Origin: Spirochaetota bacterium
Lineage (GTDB): Bacteria > Spirochaetota > Spirochaetia > Treponematales > UBA12059
NCBI GenBank assembly: GCA_018262985.1
Contig: JADFDI010000009.1
Span: 1 to 64,000, forward strand
Length of the DNA stretch: 64,000 nucleotides
Direction of reading: 5' to 3'
Positions within the stretch are counted from its first letter, which is position 1. Every line of letters begins with the position of its first letter. The translations under genes were made by a program, and so were the position numbers. Below the pieces are notes generated by a model that was not told the DNA's origin, ran no database searches, and saw only the letters and a program-made list of their open reading frames with translations. Shown piece after piece: positions 36,100 through 45,100 of the stretch.

Positions 36100-37211
36100 G
36101 AGGTCCGCTCCAGGCTGTAGGCGACCAGTTCCCGGAAGGCGCGCGCGGCGGCTTCCGGCGCCTTGGCGAGGATGCCGCCGAGTCCCGCGAGGGCCCCTTC
36201 CGCGTAGGCTTTCATCCGGGCGTCGTGCTCCGCCTTGACGCCGAGCGTTTCCGCGGCCGCGCGGACCGCGGCGAGCTCCGCCGCCCCGGCGCGCGGGTCG
36301 CCGAAGATCGCCTCGAGCCGCGCGGCCGTCTCTCCCTCCGCGGCGCGGAGGAGCAGCAGGCGGAAGAGGGTCTTTTTGTCCTCCCGGAGGTCCGAGCCCA
36401 GAGGTTTGCCGAGCTCGGCCTCGTCGGCGTAGACGCCGAGCTCGTCGTCCTTGAGCTGGAAGAGGAGCCCGAGCTCCTCGCCCGAGGCTTCGAGCGCGGC
36501 CCGGGTCGCGTCGCCTGAGCCCGCGATGGCCGCGCCGAGGGCGAGCGGCAGGCTGAAGGTGTAGCGGCCGGTCTTGTAGCGGTAGAGGCGGAGTATGCCC
36601 TCCTCGTCCGGCTCGGCCGGGCCGGGGGCGAAGGCGTTGCGGGCGCCGGGGCGCGCGGCCCCGTTCGCCACGTCGAGCATCTGGGCGGCGCCGACGAGGC
36701 ACAGCTCGCCGGCCGCTATCTCCGCGGCCTTGCGAGCCGCCTCCGGGACGACGGGCAGCGAGGCGAGGACGCCGAAGCCCGCGAAGTAGGCCAGGTCGCC
36801 GGCGCAAACCCCCAGGGCTTCGCCGTAGTGGACCGGGTCGCCGTAGCCGGCTTCCCCGAGCGCGCGCTCGTACTCGACGTGGATGGTGGGTACGCCGCGG
36901 CGCGTCCGGTCGCGGTCCATGATGTCGTCGTGGACGAGCAGGCCCGACTGGAAGAGCTCCATCGCCGCGCCGGCGCGTTCCACCGCCTCGAGGGCGCTTC
37001 CCTCAGCCGTCTTTCCCGAGGCGAGCTCGTAGCCGAGCCGCACCAGCACGCCGCGGATCATCTTGCCGCGGAGCGCGAAGTCCTCGAGACGCCGCGCGGC
37101 GTCGGTGCCGAGCCCGGGGGCGGCGCGGTCCCAGCGCGCGGCGCCGCCTTCCAGGGTTTCCTTGATGCGTCCCCGCACGGCGCTCCGCGCCTGATCGAAG
37201 TACTCGAGCAT
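36096..37211 (-). CDS. Polyprenyl diphosphate synthase (GGPP-type)
   Basis: The 371-residue protein has LVHDDIMDRDRTRRGVPT (first Asp-rich motif, about 95) and FQLKDDELGVYAD (second Asp motif, DDELG instead of DDxxD). Between the array's mevalonate and carotenoid genes it most likely supplies GGPP for CrtB. I chose the ATG at 37,211 with GGGAG upstream; two earlier in-frame ATGs exist. The 64-base gap before it is the largest in the array. Confidence 0.9.
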   Translation of the reverse strand: MLEYFDQARSAVRGRIKETLEGGAARWDRAAPGLGTDAARRLEDFALRGKMIRGVLVRLGYELASGKTAEGSALEAVERAGAAMELFQSGLLVHDDIMDRDRTRRGVPTIHVEYERALGEAGYGDPVHYGEALGVCAGDLAYFAGFGVLASLPVVPEAARKAAEIAAGELCLVGAAQMLDVANGAARPGARNAFAPGPAEPDEEGILRLYRYKTGRYTFSLPLALGAAIAGSGDATRAALEASGEELGLLFQLKDDELGVYADEAELGKPLGSDLREDKKTLFRLLLLRAAEGETAARLEAIFGDPRAGAAELAAVRAAAETLGVKAEHDARMKAYAEGALAGLGGILAKAPEAAARAFRELVAYSLERTS

Positions 37212-37275
37212 GGGTTCTCCCTTCATGATCATGGTCAGGGTCGTTGAACGGTGGAGCGGCCGTCGCGACTCTTCT

Positions 37276-37992
37276 TCAGACCGGCGACAAGGCCCAGCCA
37301 AGCCTGAGCAAGGCGAAGAATACCGCCTGGACCGCTAGCCAGGCCAGCGCGAGGAACTCGCCCGGGCGCTTCCCGCGCTCCGCCGCGGGCGTCTTGACGA
37401 ACATCGAGCGGAACAGGGCGGCCGCGGCCGCGATGAGGAACCAGGCCAGGTAGTTTCGCAGGGGAATGTCGGCGCCGTCCCAGGTCCAGTAGCCGAGCCG
37501 GATGGCCGCCGGCTCCATGACCCAGTCGAAGGCCGCGGCGAAAAGCCCGGTCAGGACGGTCGCGGCGACGGCGTTCCGGGAGACCCTGCGGGCCAGCACG
37601 AAGGCGCCGTGCGTCACCAGCACCCAGTTGAAGGCGATGACGAGCGGCACTTCGAGCGCCATGGGGCCGAGGGAAGGGCCGTAGACGTAGGCGCCGAACA
37701 CGAGGCCCGTGGCCACGCCGAGGGCCTCGAGGCCGAAAGTGGCGGCCCAGGCGGCGAGCGCCCAGACGGCCAGCCGCGCGCCTTCCGCCCGGACGGCCGG
37801 CGCGATGACCGCCGCGCCGCAGAGGAGCAGGAACCAGGGCGTCATGGCCAGCATGAGGGGGAGCGTGGGGGACCAGAGGTGGCCGGCGGTTCCCACCGCG
37901 AAGAGGAGGGCGATGACGAGCGCCGCCGCCTTCTCGTAGCCGGGCCGCTCCAGGACGGCGCGGAATCCCGCGGCGCGGTCGGGCGCCCTCAC
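37276..37992 (-). CDS. CruF-like carotenoid 1',2'-hydratase
   Basis: The 238-residue protein has about six membrane segments. FGLEALGVATGLVFGAYVY (about residue 75), LVIAFNWVLVTHGAF and FDWVMEPAAIRLGYWTWDG match the DUF422/CruF family, which adds water to the psi end of a carotene. GTG forms GTGA with the lycopene cyclase stop. Its place between cyclase and prenyl synthase supports pigment synthesis; the exact position of hydration is inferred. Confidence 0.85.
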   Translation of the reverse strand: MRAPDRAAGFRAVLERPGYEKAAALVIALLFAVGTAGHLWSPTLPLMLAMTPWFLLLCGAAVIAPAVRAEGARLAVWALAAWAATFGLEALGVATGLVFGAYVYGPSLGPMALEVPLVIAFNWVLVTHGAFVLARRVSRNAVAATVLTGLFAAAFDWVMEPAAIRLGYWTWDGADIPLRNYLAWFLIAAAAALFRSMFVKTPAAERGKRPGEFLALAWLAVQAVFFALLRLGWALSPV

Positions 37993-38693
37993 GACGCGCC
38001 TCCGGCCTTCCGCGCGCGGAGCCGGGCGAAGAGCGAGCCGAAGACGTCGAAGAGGACGAAGCTGGCGAGCAGCATCGAGAAGCTGAAGACGAAGTCCTCG
38101 ACGGGGATGGTGCCGACGCGGATGCCGAGGTTGCGCGCGTCGTCGTAGAGGACGACGGGCTTGCCGGTCAGGATGCCGTTGGCGAGCGCGAAGGGAACGT
38201 AGGTGACGCCGAGCGCGATCCAGGCGTTGCGCGAGCGCAGGGTGGCGGGCGAGGCGAGGGCGCCGAGGACCAGGACCAGGGCGGCGGAGACGAGCACCAC
38301 GGCCGTGTAGGTCCGGGCGAGGACGAAGGGGACGGGCAGGGCGAAGGCCGCGGCCAGGACGAGCCAGGGCGCGCGCGATGCCGCGAGCTCCGCGTCGCGG
38401 ACGTAGGCGCGGACGCAGGCCAGGATGAAGACGCAGGCGTAGGGGATGGCGACGAAGAAGAACCACTCGGCCGGCGGGAGCCCGAGCCAGCGGATCGTGC
38501 CCGCGTACTCGTCGTTGAAGGACCAGACCGCGATGGCGGTCTTCCAGACGTCCCAGGCGCCGAAGGCGAGGACGATGGCCGCGATTGCCGCGAAGAGCTC
38601 GGGCCATTTCCGGTAAAATGCCACCCTGCGGTCGAACGAGAGGGCGAGCGGCGCCGCCAGCACCAGCAGGTCCAGCATGAGGTAATAGCTCAA
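37989..38693 (-). CDS. Lycopene cyclase, fused CrtYc/CrtYd type
   Basis: The 234-residue, six- or seven-helix protein has two repeats with PPAEWFFFVAIPYACVFILA (about residues 70-90) and IPVEDFVFSFSMLLASFVLF (about 193-212). Their P-x-E motifs carry the catalytic acids of the heterodimeric-type cyclases. The TTG start with GGGAGG 5 nt upstream gives an N terminus of MSYYLML, typical of the family. A single cyclase of this type can form one or two beta rings. Confidence 0.85.
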   Translation of the reverse strand: MSYYLMLDLLVLAAPLALSFDRRVAFYRKWPELFAAIAAIVLAFGAWDVWKTAIAVWSFNDEYAGTIRWLGLPPAEWFFFVAIPYACVFILACVRAYVRDAELAASRAPWLVLAAAFALPVPFVLARTYTAVVLVSAALVLVLGALASPATLRSRNAWIALGVTYVPFALANGILTGKPVVLYDDARNLGIRVGTIPVEDFVFSFSMLLASFVLFDVFGSLFARLRARKAGGAS

Positions 38694-38704
38694 GCGTGCC
38701 TCCC

Positions 38705-39529
38705 TTATCCGAAGAGCAGGTTCAGGATGGCGCGGCGCACGATGCGCCACTTGGCGGGCTTCACCTTTCGCTCGAAGACCACGAGCGGATCGGCATCGAT
38801 GACGCGGCCGGTCCAGTCGTACATGTCGCCCGCCGTGCGGATGGCCGCCCGCGCGCGCCGGGGGATGAAGCGGTAGCCCTGCACCGCCTCGGCCTTCCAG
38901 GCGCGATAGCGCGCGAGCTGGGTCCGGAGGAAGGAGGCCCAGGCCTCGGGGTCGGCCTCGGCCTCGGCCTTCGAGGGCAGCCAGTCCGCGGCCTTGCCCG
39001 TGCCCGCGACCGGCAGGTAGCGGCGGCCGAGCTTGACGTCCTCGGCGACGTCGCGGATGAAGTTGATGAACTGCATGGCGCGGCCGAGCATGCGGGCGGC
39101 ATGGTCGGCCTCGGGCGGCAGGCCGAGGACGCGGGCCATGAAGAGGCCGATCACCTCGGCCGAGCCGTAGACGTAGCCGAGCGTTTCCTCCTCGGTGGCG
39201 TAGAAGCGCTTGGAGAGGTCCGCCTCCATCGCGGCGAGGAAGGCATCGGTCCAGGCGGGGTCGAAACCCTTGCGCCGCGCGAGCGCGACGAAGTCGTCGA
39301 TTATAGGGTCGCCGGCGGGCGTGCCCGCGAGGGCGGCGCGGTAGCGCGCGACGAAGGCGCGGAAACCCGCGGCGTCCTGGGGGACGGCGTCGACGTGGTC
39401 GTCGGCGACGCGCACGAAGCCGTAGAGCTCCTCGACGTCGCGGCGCGCGGCCTTCGGGAAGAAGAGGCTCGAGTTGAAATAGGTGGTGCTGCCCGACTTG
39501 AAGACGGCGCGCTGGGCGTTCCCGGCCAT
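38705..39529 (-). CDS. crtB: Phytoene synthase
   Basis: This 274-residue enzyme condenses two GGPP to phytoene. Asp motifs are VADDHVDAVPQD (about 42-53) and FIRDVAEDVKLGRRYLP (about 158-174), with STTYFNSSLFFP at the N terminus. The start is 2 nt after the crtI stop. There is no frameshift. Confidence 0.94.
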   Translation of the reverse strand: MAGNAQRAVFKSGSTTYFNSSLFFPKAARRDVEELYGFVRVADDHVDAVPQDAAGFRAFVARYRAALAGTPAGDPIIDDFVALARRKGFDPAWTDAFLAAMEADLSKRFYATEEETLGYVYGSAEVIGLFMARVLGLPPEADHAARMLGRAMQFINFIRDVAEDVKLGRRYLPVAGTGKAADWLPSKAEAEADPEAWASFLRTQLARYRAWKAEAVQGYRFIPRRARAAIRTAGDMYDWTGRVIDADPLVVFERKVKPAKWRIVRRAILNLLFG

Positions 39530-39531
39530 GC

Positions 39532-41040
39532 TCAGAGCTCCGTCGCGGCCTTCGCCGCCAGTTCCGCCGCCATCAGCACCATGGGCACCCCGATGCCGGG
39601 GTGGGTGTACTGGCCCGCGTAGAGCAGGTTGGCGAGCTTCCGGCTCCGCATGGAGGGCCGGAACACGGCGGTTTGGCCGAGGGTGTGGCTGAGGCCCAGG
39701 GCCGTGCCCTTGTACGCGTTGTAGTCGCGCGCGAAGTCGCGCTGGCTGAAGACCCTCCTCACCTTCGCGGAGTCGAGCAGCTTCTCGCCGAGCATCTTCT
39801 CCGCGTGGCGGATGGCGTGGTCGGCGTAGCGCTCGCGCGTCGCGTCGTCGTCCGCGAGCCCCGCGGCCACGGGGACGAGCAGGAAGAGGTTCTCGCCGCC
39901 TTCCGGGGCCATGCCGGGGTCGCTCTTCGTGATGGCCGAGAGGTAGAAGCACGGATCCTCGGGCCAGGCGGGCTTCCTGAAGATAGCGTCGAAGTGCGTT
40001 CCCCAGTCCTCGCGGAAATGGAGGTTGTGGTGCGCGAGCCCCTCGAGGCGCTTCGAGAGCCCGAGGTAGACGAGGAACATGGAGGGAGCCACCACGCGGC
40101 TCGCCCAATACTTTTCGCCATAGCTCCGGCTCGAGGCGTCCAGGAGCGAAGTCTCCACGTGGGCGTAGTCCGCGCCCGCGACGACGACGTCGGCCTCGAG
40201 CTCCCCCCGCTCGCCGGCGGGCTTGCCTTCGGCGTCGAGGCGGCGGAAGGCCACGGACTTCGCGCGCCGGCCCTCGGCGCGGATCGCCTCGACCTCCGCG
40301 GAGAACTCGAACCTGGCCCCGCGCGACGCGGCGAGGCGCCGGATCGCGTCTGCCACCGCGGTGAGCCCGCCGAGCGGGTAGAACACGCCCTGGGTCAGGT
40401 CTACGTGCGAAAGCAGCGAGTACATGCCCGGCGCGGCCTTGGGGTCGGTGCCGAGGAAGACCATCTCGTACTCGAGGATCTGGCGGAGCCGGCGGTCCTT
40501 GAAGCGCCGCGACACCTCGGCGTCCAGGTTGCCGAGCACCTTCATTTTAAGTCCGTCGACGATGAGGCGGCGGTTGAGGAAGTCGAAAACCGTGCGGTAC
40601 TCGCGGTAGAGGAACTCTCTCATGGCCACGTCGTACTTGAAGGCCGCGTCCTCGAGGTAGTCCCGGAGCCGCGCGCCGGCGCCGGGCTCGATGCCTTCGA
40701 AGAGGGCTTCCGCGGCCTCGGGTTCGCTCCGCACGTCGACCTTCTCGCCGGGGCCGAAGAAGACGCGGTAGGAGGGATCGAGGCGGACGAGCTCGTACCA
40801 GTCCTCGCGCTTTTCGCCGAACAGGGAGAAGAAGCGCTCGAAGACCTCGGGCATCAGGTACCACGAGGGGCCCATGTCGAAGGTGAAGCCCTCCGTCTTC
40901 CATTCGCGCGCCCGGCCGCCGGCGCTCGCGTTCCGCTCGAGCACCGTCACGTCCATGCCGTCCCTCGCCATGAGGGCGGCGGCGGCCATGCCGGCGAAGC
41001 CGGCGCCGATCACCACGGCCCGTTTACCTTTCACGCTCAT
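39532..41040 (-). CDS. crtI: Phytoene desaturase
   Basis: The 502-residue FAD enzyme desaturates phytoene to lycopene or beyond. VVIGAGFAGMAAAALMARDG (9-28) is the dinucleotide fold, and FDMGPSWYLMPEVFERFF, GLTAVADAIRRLA, YTHPGIGVPMVLMAA (C terminus) are CrtI motifs. It is the first gene of the ten-gene minus-strand array. No good ribosome binding site precedes the ATG at 41,040. Confidence 0.95.
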   Translation of the reverse strand: MSVKGKRAVVIGAGFAGMAAAALMARDGMDVTVLERNASAGGRAREWKTEGFTFDMGPSWYLMPEVFERFFSLFGEKREDWYELVRLDPSYRVFFGPGEKVDVRSEPEAAEALFEGIEPGAGARLRDYLEDAAFKYDVAMREFLYREYRTVFDFLNRRLIVDGLKMKVLGNLDAEVSRRFKDRRLRQILEYEMVFLGTDPKAAPGMYSLLSHVDLTQGVFYPLGGLTAVADAIRRLAASRGARFEFSAEVEAIRAEGRRAKSVAFRRLDAEGKPAGERGELEADVVVAGADYAHVETSLLDASSRSYGEKYWASRVVAPSMFLVYLGLSKRLEGLAHHNLHFREDWGTHFDAIFRKPAWPEDPCFYLSAITKSDPGMAPEGGENLFLLVPVAAGLADDDATRERYADHAIRHAEKMLGEKLLDSAKVRRVFSQRDFARDYNAYKGTALGLSHTLGQTAVFRPSMRSRKLANLLYAGQYTHPGIGVPMVLMAAELAAKAATEL

Positions 41041-41193
41041 GTCTGGTAGTGTCGCTCCGGCGCCGCGCGCTCGGCAAGTTTTCCCGCGCGCTTTTCCCCT
41101 TGCCGGTCCGGCCGCGCAAATGTTAACTTCATCAAACATTTTTGTATCGCTACGGTTTCGAGAGGCGCGGCGCGCCCGAAGGAGACCCCCGAA
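41041..41193. promoter_or_regulatory. Divergent promoter region, crtI array and mvaS
   Basis: A 40-base AT-rich island (41,119-41,155) sits in GC-rich DNA. For mvaS, TTAACT (41,123-41,128), a 16-base spacer and TATCGC (41,145-41,150) are plausible; AAGGAGA precedes its start. The opposite strand has TTGATG near 41,133 as a -35 candidate but no clear -10. Shared control of pigment and mevalonate genes would act here. Confidence 0.5.
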
Positions 41194-42534
41194 ATGACAG
41201 GCGACGACGTGAAAGTCGGTATCGGCGACATCCGCATCTACGTTCCCCGCATGCGCATCGACCTCGAGGAAGTGGCTTCGCGCCGCGTGGAGGCCGACCC
41301 TTCCCTCGAGAAGCACTTCAACCGCGCCCTCCAGGTGACCGGGCAGCGCGCCATACGCTTCCCCGCGCCCGGCGAGGATTCGGCGACCCTGGCGGCCGAG
41401 TCGGCCCACGAGCTCCTCTCGGAGAGCGACGCGGAGCTGACCGCGAAGCTCCGCTACCTGGTGGCGGGCACCGAGACCGGCGTCGACCATTCGAAGCCGC
41501 TCGCGAGCTACGTGCACGGCATGCTGCAGCGCTCCGGCCTCCCGGTGCCGGCGAACCTGGCCACCTGGCAGGTCCAGCACGCCTGCGCCGGAGGAACCCT
41601 CGGCCTCCTCTCGGTGGCCGGCATGCTCAAGGCCTCCGGCCGCGACGAGACGGGCCTCGTGATCGCCTCCGACATATCCCGCTATACCTTGCGCAGCACC
41701 GCCGAGATCACCCAGGGCGCCGGCGCGGCGGCCATCCTCGTCGAGCGCGACCCGCGCCTGCTCGAGATGGATCCGGGTTCCGAAGGCTTCTTCTCGAGCG
41801 ACGTCGACGACTTCTTCCGGCCCCTGGGCTCCGTGACCGCCAAGGTCAAGGGCACCTACTCCATGGAGTGCTACAACGAGAGCCTCGACGCCGCCTTCGC
41901 CGACCACGCGGAGCGCGTCGGCCGCGACCCGGCCGAGCTCCTCGAGGAGATGGACTTCGTCGTCCTCCACACGCCCTTCCGCAACATGCCCGAGATGGCC
42001 ATGAAGAAGCTCCTCGCCTCCCGCCTCGGCTACGACGAGCCCAAGGCCATCGCCTGGCTCGAGGAGCGGGGCTTCTACCGCGGCGTCGACCCCATCGCCG
42101 ACATCGGCAACGCCTACTCCGCCAGCCTCTACATCTTCCTCGCGAACCTGCTCCGCGACCGCTGGGAGAAGCTCGGCATCGGCATCGTCGGGAAGCGGAT
42201 CATGGTCGCCTCCTACGGTTCCGGCAACGTCATGACCGTGACGACCATGACCGTCGCCAAGGGCGCGCCGGCCGTCATCGCCAAATGGGACCTCGAGGGC
42301 TTGATGGAAAACGCGCTTCCGGCGAGCATGGAGGACTACGAGCGCTGGGCCGAGGGCTACGGTTCCGGCTACGGCGCCGGCGTGAACCCGATCGAGGCGC
42401 TCTCGAGCTTCCGCCTCGCGTCGGTCAGGGAAGACGGCTTCAGGGAGTACCAGCATGGAGAACGCGCGGCCTATCGGCGAGCGGAAAGCGAAGCACCTGT
42501 CGATCTGCCTCGATCCCTCGCTCGGGTCGGTTGA
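41194..42534 (+). CDS. mvaS: Hydroxymethylglutaryl-CoA synthase
   Basis: This 446-residue thiolase-fold enzyme condenses acetyl-CoA and acetoacetyl-CoA. HACAGGTLGLLS holds the catalytic Cys (about 131), VLHTPFRNMPEMAMKK the catalytic His, and SYGSGNVM the C-terminal Gly-rich turn. The last 26 residues overlap the start of fni in another frame and look unlike normal MvaS ends. AAGGAGA is 9 nt upstream. Confidence 0.94.
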   Translation: MTGDDVKVGIGDIRIYVPRMRIDLEEVASRRVEADPSLEKHFNRALQVTGQRAIRFPAPGEDSATLAAESAHELLSESDAELTAKLRYLVAGTETGVDHSKPLASYVHGMLQRSGLPVPANLATWQVQHACAGGTLGLLSVAGMLKASGRDETGLVIASDISRYTLRSTAEITQGAGAAAILVERDPRLLEMDPGSEGFFSSDVDDFFRPLGSVTAKVKGTYSMECYNESLDAAFADHAERVGRDPAELLEEMDFVVLHTPFRNMPEMAMKKLLASRLGYDEPKAIAWLEERGFYRGVDPIADIGNAYSASLYIFLANLLRDRWEKLGIGIVGKRIMVASYGSGNVMTVTTMTVAKGAPAVIAKWDLEGLMENALPASMEDYERWAEGYGSGYGAGVNPIEALSSFRLASVREDGFREYQHGERAAYRRAESEAPVDLPRSLARVG

Positions 42535-43522
42535 GGGTTCGGGCGCGGGCTTCGAGGGGCTTTCCTTCGCGCACCGCGCCCTGCCCGGCCTGTCCTGGGA
42601 CGAGCTCGACGCCGGCATCGATTTCCTGGGGAAGCGCGTCGCCTTCCCCTTTTTCATCTCCTGCATGACCGGCGGCTCGGCGGAGGGCTTCCGCGTCAAC
42701 CGCGAGCTCGCCCTGGCCGCCGGGGAGCTCGGCGTGCCCGTGGGCACGGGTTCCATCCGGGTCCTCCTCGAGCACCCCGAGCTGGCCGACCATTTCCGGT
42801 TGAAAGCGCACGCGCCCGGCGTCCCGCTCCTGGGGAACCTCGGCGCCGTGCAGCTTCGCGACCTGGAACCCGCGAGGGTGGACGACCTCGTCGAGCTCAT
42901 GGGCGCCGACGCGCTGGTCGTCCATCTCAATCCGGGGCAGGAGCTCTTCGAGGACGACGGCGACCGCGACTTCAGGCGGCTCCGCGAGTCCGTCGCGGCC
43001 TTCATCGCCCGAGCGCCGTACCCGGTCGTCGTCAAGGAGACGGGCTTCGGCATCGCGCCCTCGGACGCGCTCTTCCTGCTCGAGGCCGGCGCCGCCTACG
43101 TGGACCTGGCCGGCTCCGGCGGCACCAACTGGATTTCCGTCGAGGGCTACCGCCACGACGAAGCGTCCCTGGAGGCGGCCCTCGATTTCGCCGACTGGGG
43201 ATTCCGGACCGCGCCCCTCCTCGCGGCCTCGCCCGTGGAGGGCGGCCGGATCCTCGCCTCGGGCGGCTTGCGCACGGGCATGGACGTGGCCAAGGCCCTG
43301 GCCCTCGGCGCCGCCGCCGCCGGCATGGCCCTGCCGCTCGCGCGCGCGGCCTCCGAGGGCGGAGCGAAGGCGGTGGCGGCCTACGGCCGCCGGGTCGAGC
43401 GCGTCCTCAAGACCGTCATGCTGCTGACCGGTTCGCGCACGGTCGCGGACCTGAGGCGGCCGGGCGTCCTCTCGATGTCGCGCGGGTTCGCGGAAGAACG
43501 CGACCGGATCGCGGGCGCCTAG
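42455..43522 (+). CDS. fni: Isopentenyl-diphosphate isomerase, type 2
   Basis: This 355-residue FMN enzyme interconverts IPP and DMAPP. RKAKHL (10-15), FFISCMTGGS (about 67-76), VHLNPGQELFEDDGD, VKETGFGI and DLAGSGGTNW are the type 2 motifs. The start at 42,455 is needed to keep the RKxxH segment and has AGGGAG upstream; it lies 80 bases inside mvaS. Confidence 0.94.
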   Translation: MENARPIGERKAKHLSICLDPSLGSVEGSGAGFEGLSFAHRALPGLSWDELDAGIDFLGKRVAFPFFISCMTGGSAEGFRVNRELALAAGELGVPVGTGSIRVLLEHPELADHFRLKAHAPGVPLLGNLGAVQLRDLEPARVDDLVELMGADALVVHLNPGQELFEDDGDRDFRRLRESVAAFIARAPYPVVVKETGFGIAPSDALFLLEAGAAYVDLAGSGGTNWISVEGYRHDEASLEAALDFADWGFRTAPLLAASPVEGGRILASGGLRTGMDVAKALALGAAAAGMALPLARAASEGGAKAVAAYGRRVERVLKTVMLLTGSRTVADLRRPGVLSMSRGFAEERDRIAGA

Positions 43523-43612
43523 GAGCCCGGCGTCGCGGTTCCCCGGCCGGGCGTTCCGGCGTCCGCGGCCCGCCCCTGTCCCTTCCGGCCGCGGAGCGCT
43601 AGAATGGCCGCC

Positions 43613-45001
43613 ATGCAACACGGCCCCGACACCCATTCGCGCACGGCCTTCCTCGGTTCCGGCCCCATCCTGCCCCTCCTCCTCAAGATGGGCGTTCCGG
43701 CGGCCACCGGCATGCTGGTCAACGCGCTCTACAACATCGTGGACACCATCTTCGTGGGCCAGGGCGTCGGCCCGCTGGCCATCGCCGCGCTGACCATCGC
43801 CTTCCCGATACAGCTGACCGTCTCCGCGCTCGCCCAGGGACTCGGCGTCGGCGCGGCCTCCATCGTGTCGCGCCGGCTCGGCGAAAAGCGCGACGAGGAC
43901 GCCGCCCGGGCCATCGGCACGGCCTACGCCGCCATCGCCGTCGTCACCGCGGTCCTGGTGGCGCTCGTCATGGCCTACACGGATTCCGTGCTGCGCTTCT
44001 TCGGCGCGGGGCCGGAGGTGATGCCGTTCGCGCGCGAGTACCTGCGCGTCGTGGCGCCGGGCTTTTTCTTCTTCGCCAGCTCCATGGCCGCGAGCTCGCT
44101 CGTGCGCGCGGAAGGCAACGCCCGCGCCTCGATGACGGGCATGCTGATCGGCGCCCTGCTGAACGTGGCGCTCGACCCGATCTTCATCTTCGGTTTCGGG
44201 ATGGGCGTGCGCGGCGCGGCCCTCGCCACCGTGATCAGCCAGGCCGTCTCCTTCGCCTACCTCGCTTCCCTCTACGTCCGCCGCAAGACCCACGTACGCC
44301 TCGAGGTCCGGCACTTCTCCCCGCGTCCGGCCCTGCTCGTCGAGGAGGCCTTCCTCGGCGTGCCCGCCTTCGTGCAGTCCGCGGGCATGAGCCTCTTGGC
44401 CCTGCTCATCAACACGACGCTCCGCGCGCGCGGCGGCGACCTGGCCATCTCGACCTACGGCATGGCGCACCGCCTGATCATGCTGGTCATCTTCCCCATA
44501 CTCGGCATGGCCCAGGGCTTCCAGCCCATAGTCGGCTACAACTACGGGGCCCGCAGCTTCGACCGCGTGAAGCGGACCATCCGCGTCGCGGTGGCCACGG
44601 TGTCGTGCATCGCGGGCGCCGCCTGGCTCGCCCTCATGATCTTCCCCGGGGTCCTGGTATCGATGTTCACCCGCGACGCCGCCCTGGTCGCTTCGAGCGC
44701 CCGCGTGCTCCGCACCATGGTGCTCTTCATCCCGCTCGCGGCCGTGCAGATCCTCGGCTCCACCTACTTCCAGGCCGTGGGGAAGGGGCGCCACGCGCTC
44801 GCCCTCGGCCTTTCGCGCCAGTTCCTGGTGCTGATTCCCCTCATCCTCGCGCTGCCGCGCTTCTTCGGGCTCGACGGCGTCTGGTACGCCTACCCCGCGG
44901 CGGACCTGATCGCGAGCTCGGTCACGGTCGCCTTCCTGCTCCGCGAGCTCTCGCACCTCGACACCCGTCACGCGGGGGAGGCCCGCCCCCAAGCTTCGTG
45001 A
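43613..45001 (+). CDS. MATE family efflux transporter
   Basis: The 462-residue protein has 12 membrane segments and two homologous halves: PLLLKMGVPAATGMLVNALYN with VDTIFVGQGVGPLAIAALT, and the second half with MAQGFQPIVGYNYGARSFDR. It exports cationic compounds with Na+ or H+. TAGAAT (43,600-43,605) ends 7 bases before the ATG at 43,613, so I prefer that start to 43,604. The stop lies inside a 34-bp tandem repeat. Confidence 0.92.
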   Translation: MQHGPDTHSRTAFLGSGPILPLLLKMGVPAATGMLVNALYNIVDTIFVGQGVGPLAIAALTIAFPIQLTVSALAQGLGVGAASIVSRRLGEKRDEDAARAIGTAYAAIAVVTAVLVALVMAYTDSVLRFFGAGPEVMPFAREYLRVVAPGFFFFASSMAASSLVRAEGNARASMTGMLIGALLNVALDPIFIFGFGMGVRGAALATVISQAVSFAYLASLYVRRKTHVRLEVRHFSPRPALLVEEAFLGVPAFVQSAGMSLLALLINTTLRARGGDLAISTYGMAHRLIMLVIFPILGMAQGFQPIVGYNYGARSFDRVKRTIRVAVATVSCIAGAAWLALMIFPGVLVSMFTRDAALVASSARVLRTMVLFIPLAAVQILGSTYFQAVGKGRHALALGLSRQFLVLIPLILALPRFFGLDGVWYAYPAADLIASSVTVAFLLRELSHLDTRHAGEARPQAS

Positions 45002-45073
45002 CACTTGCACTCGCTGACTTCCCCAAGCTTCGTGACACTTGCACTCGCTGACTTCCCCAAGCTTCGTGACACC
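44991..45073 (+). repeat. 34-bp tandem repeat across a stop codon
   Basis: Two complete units (44,991-45,024 and 45,025-45,058) are identical, and a third partial unit runs from 45,059 to 45,072. Each unit begins AAGCTTCGTGACAC and holds the text GTGACA. The first copy carries the MATE stop codon, and the third supplies the -35 of the next promoter. The unit looks like recent duplication. Confidence 0.9.
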
Positions 45074-45094
45074 GACGAGGAGCTGCGCTAGAGT
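45066..45094 (+). promoter_or_regulatory. Promoter of the META-domain lipoprotein gene
   Basis: GTGACA (45,066-45,071), a 17-base spacer and TAGAGT (45,089-45,094) end 6 bases before the ATG at 45,101. A leaderless transcript is predicted. The -35 derives from the tandem repeat, so repeat number may alter expression. Confidence 0.6.
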
Positions 45095-45100
45095 GGTCGC

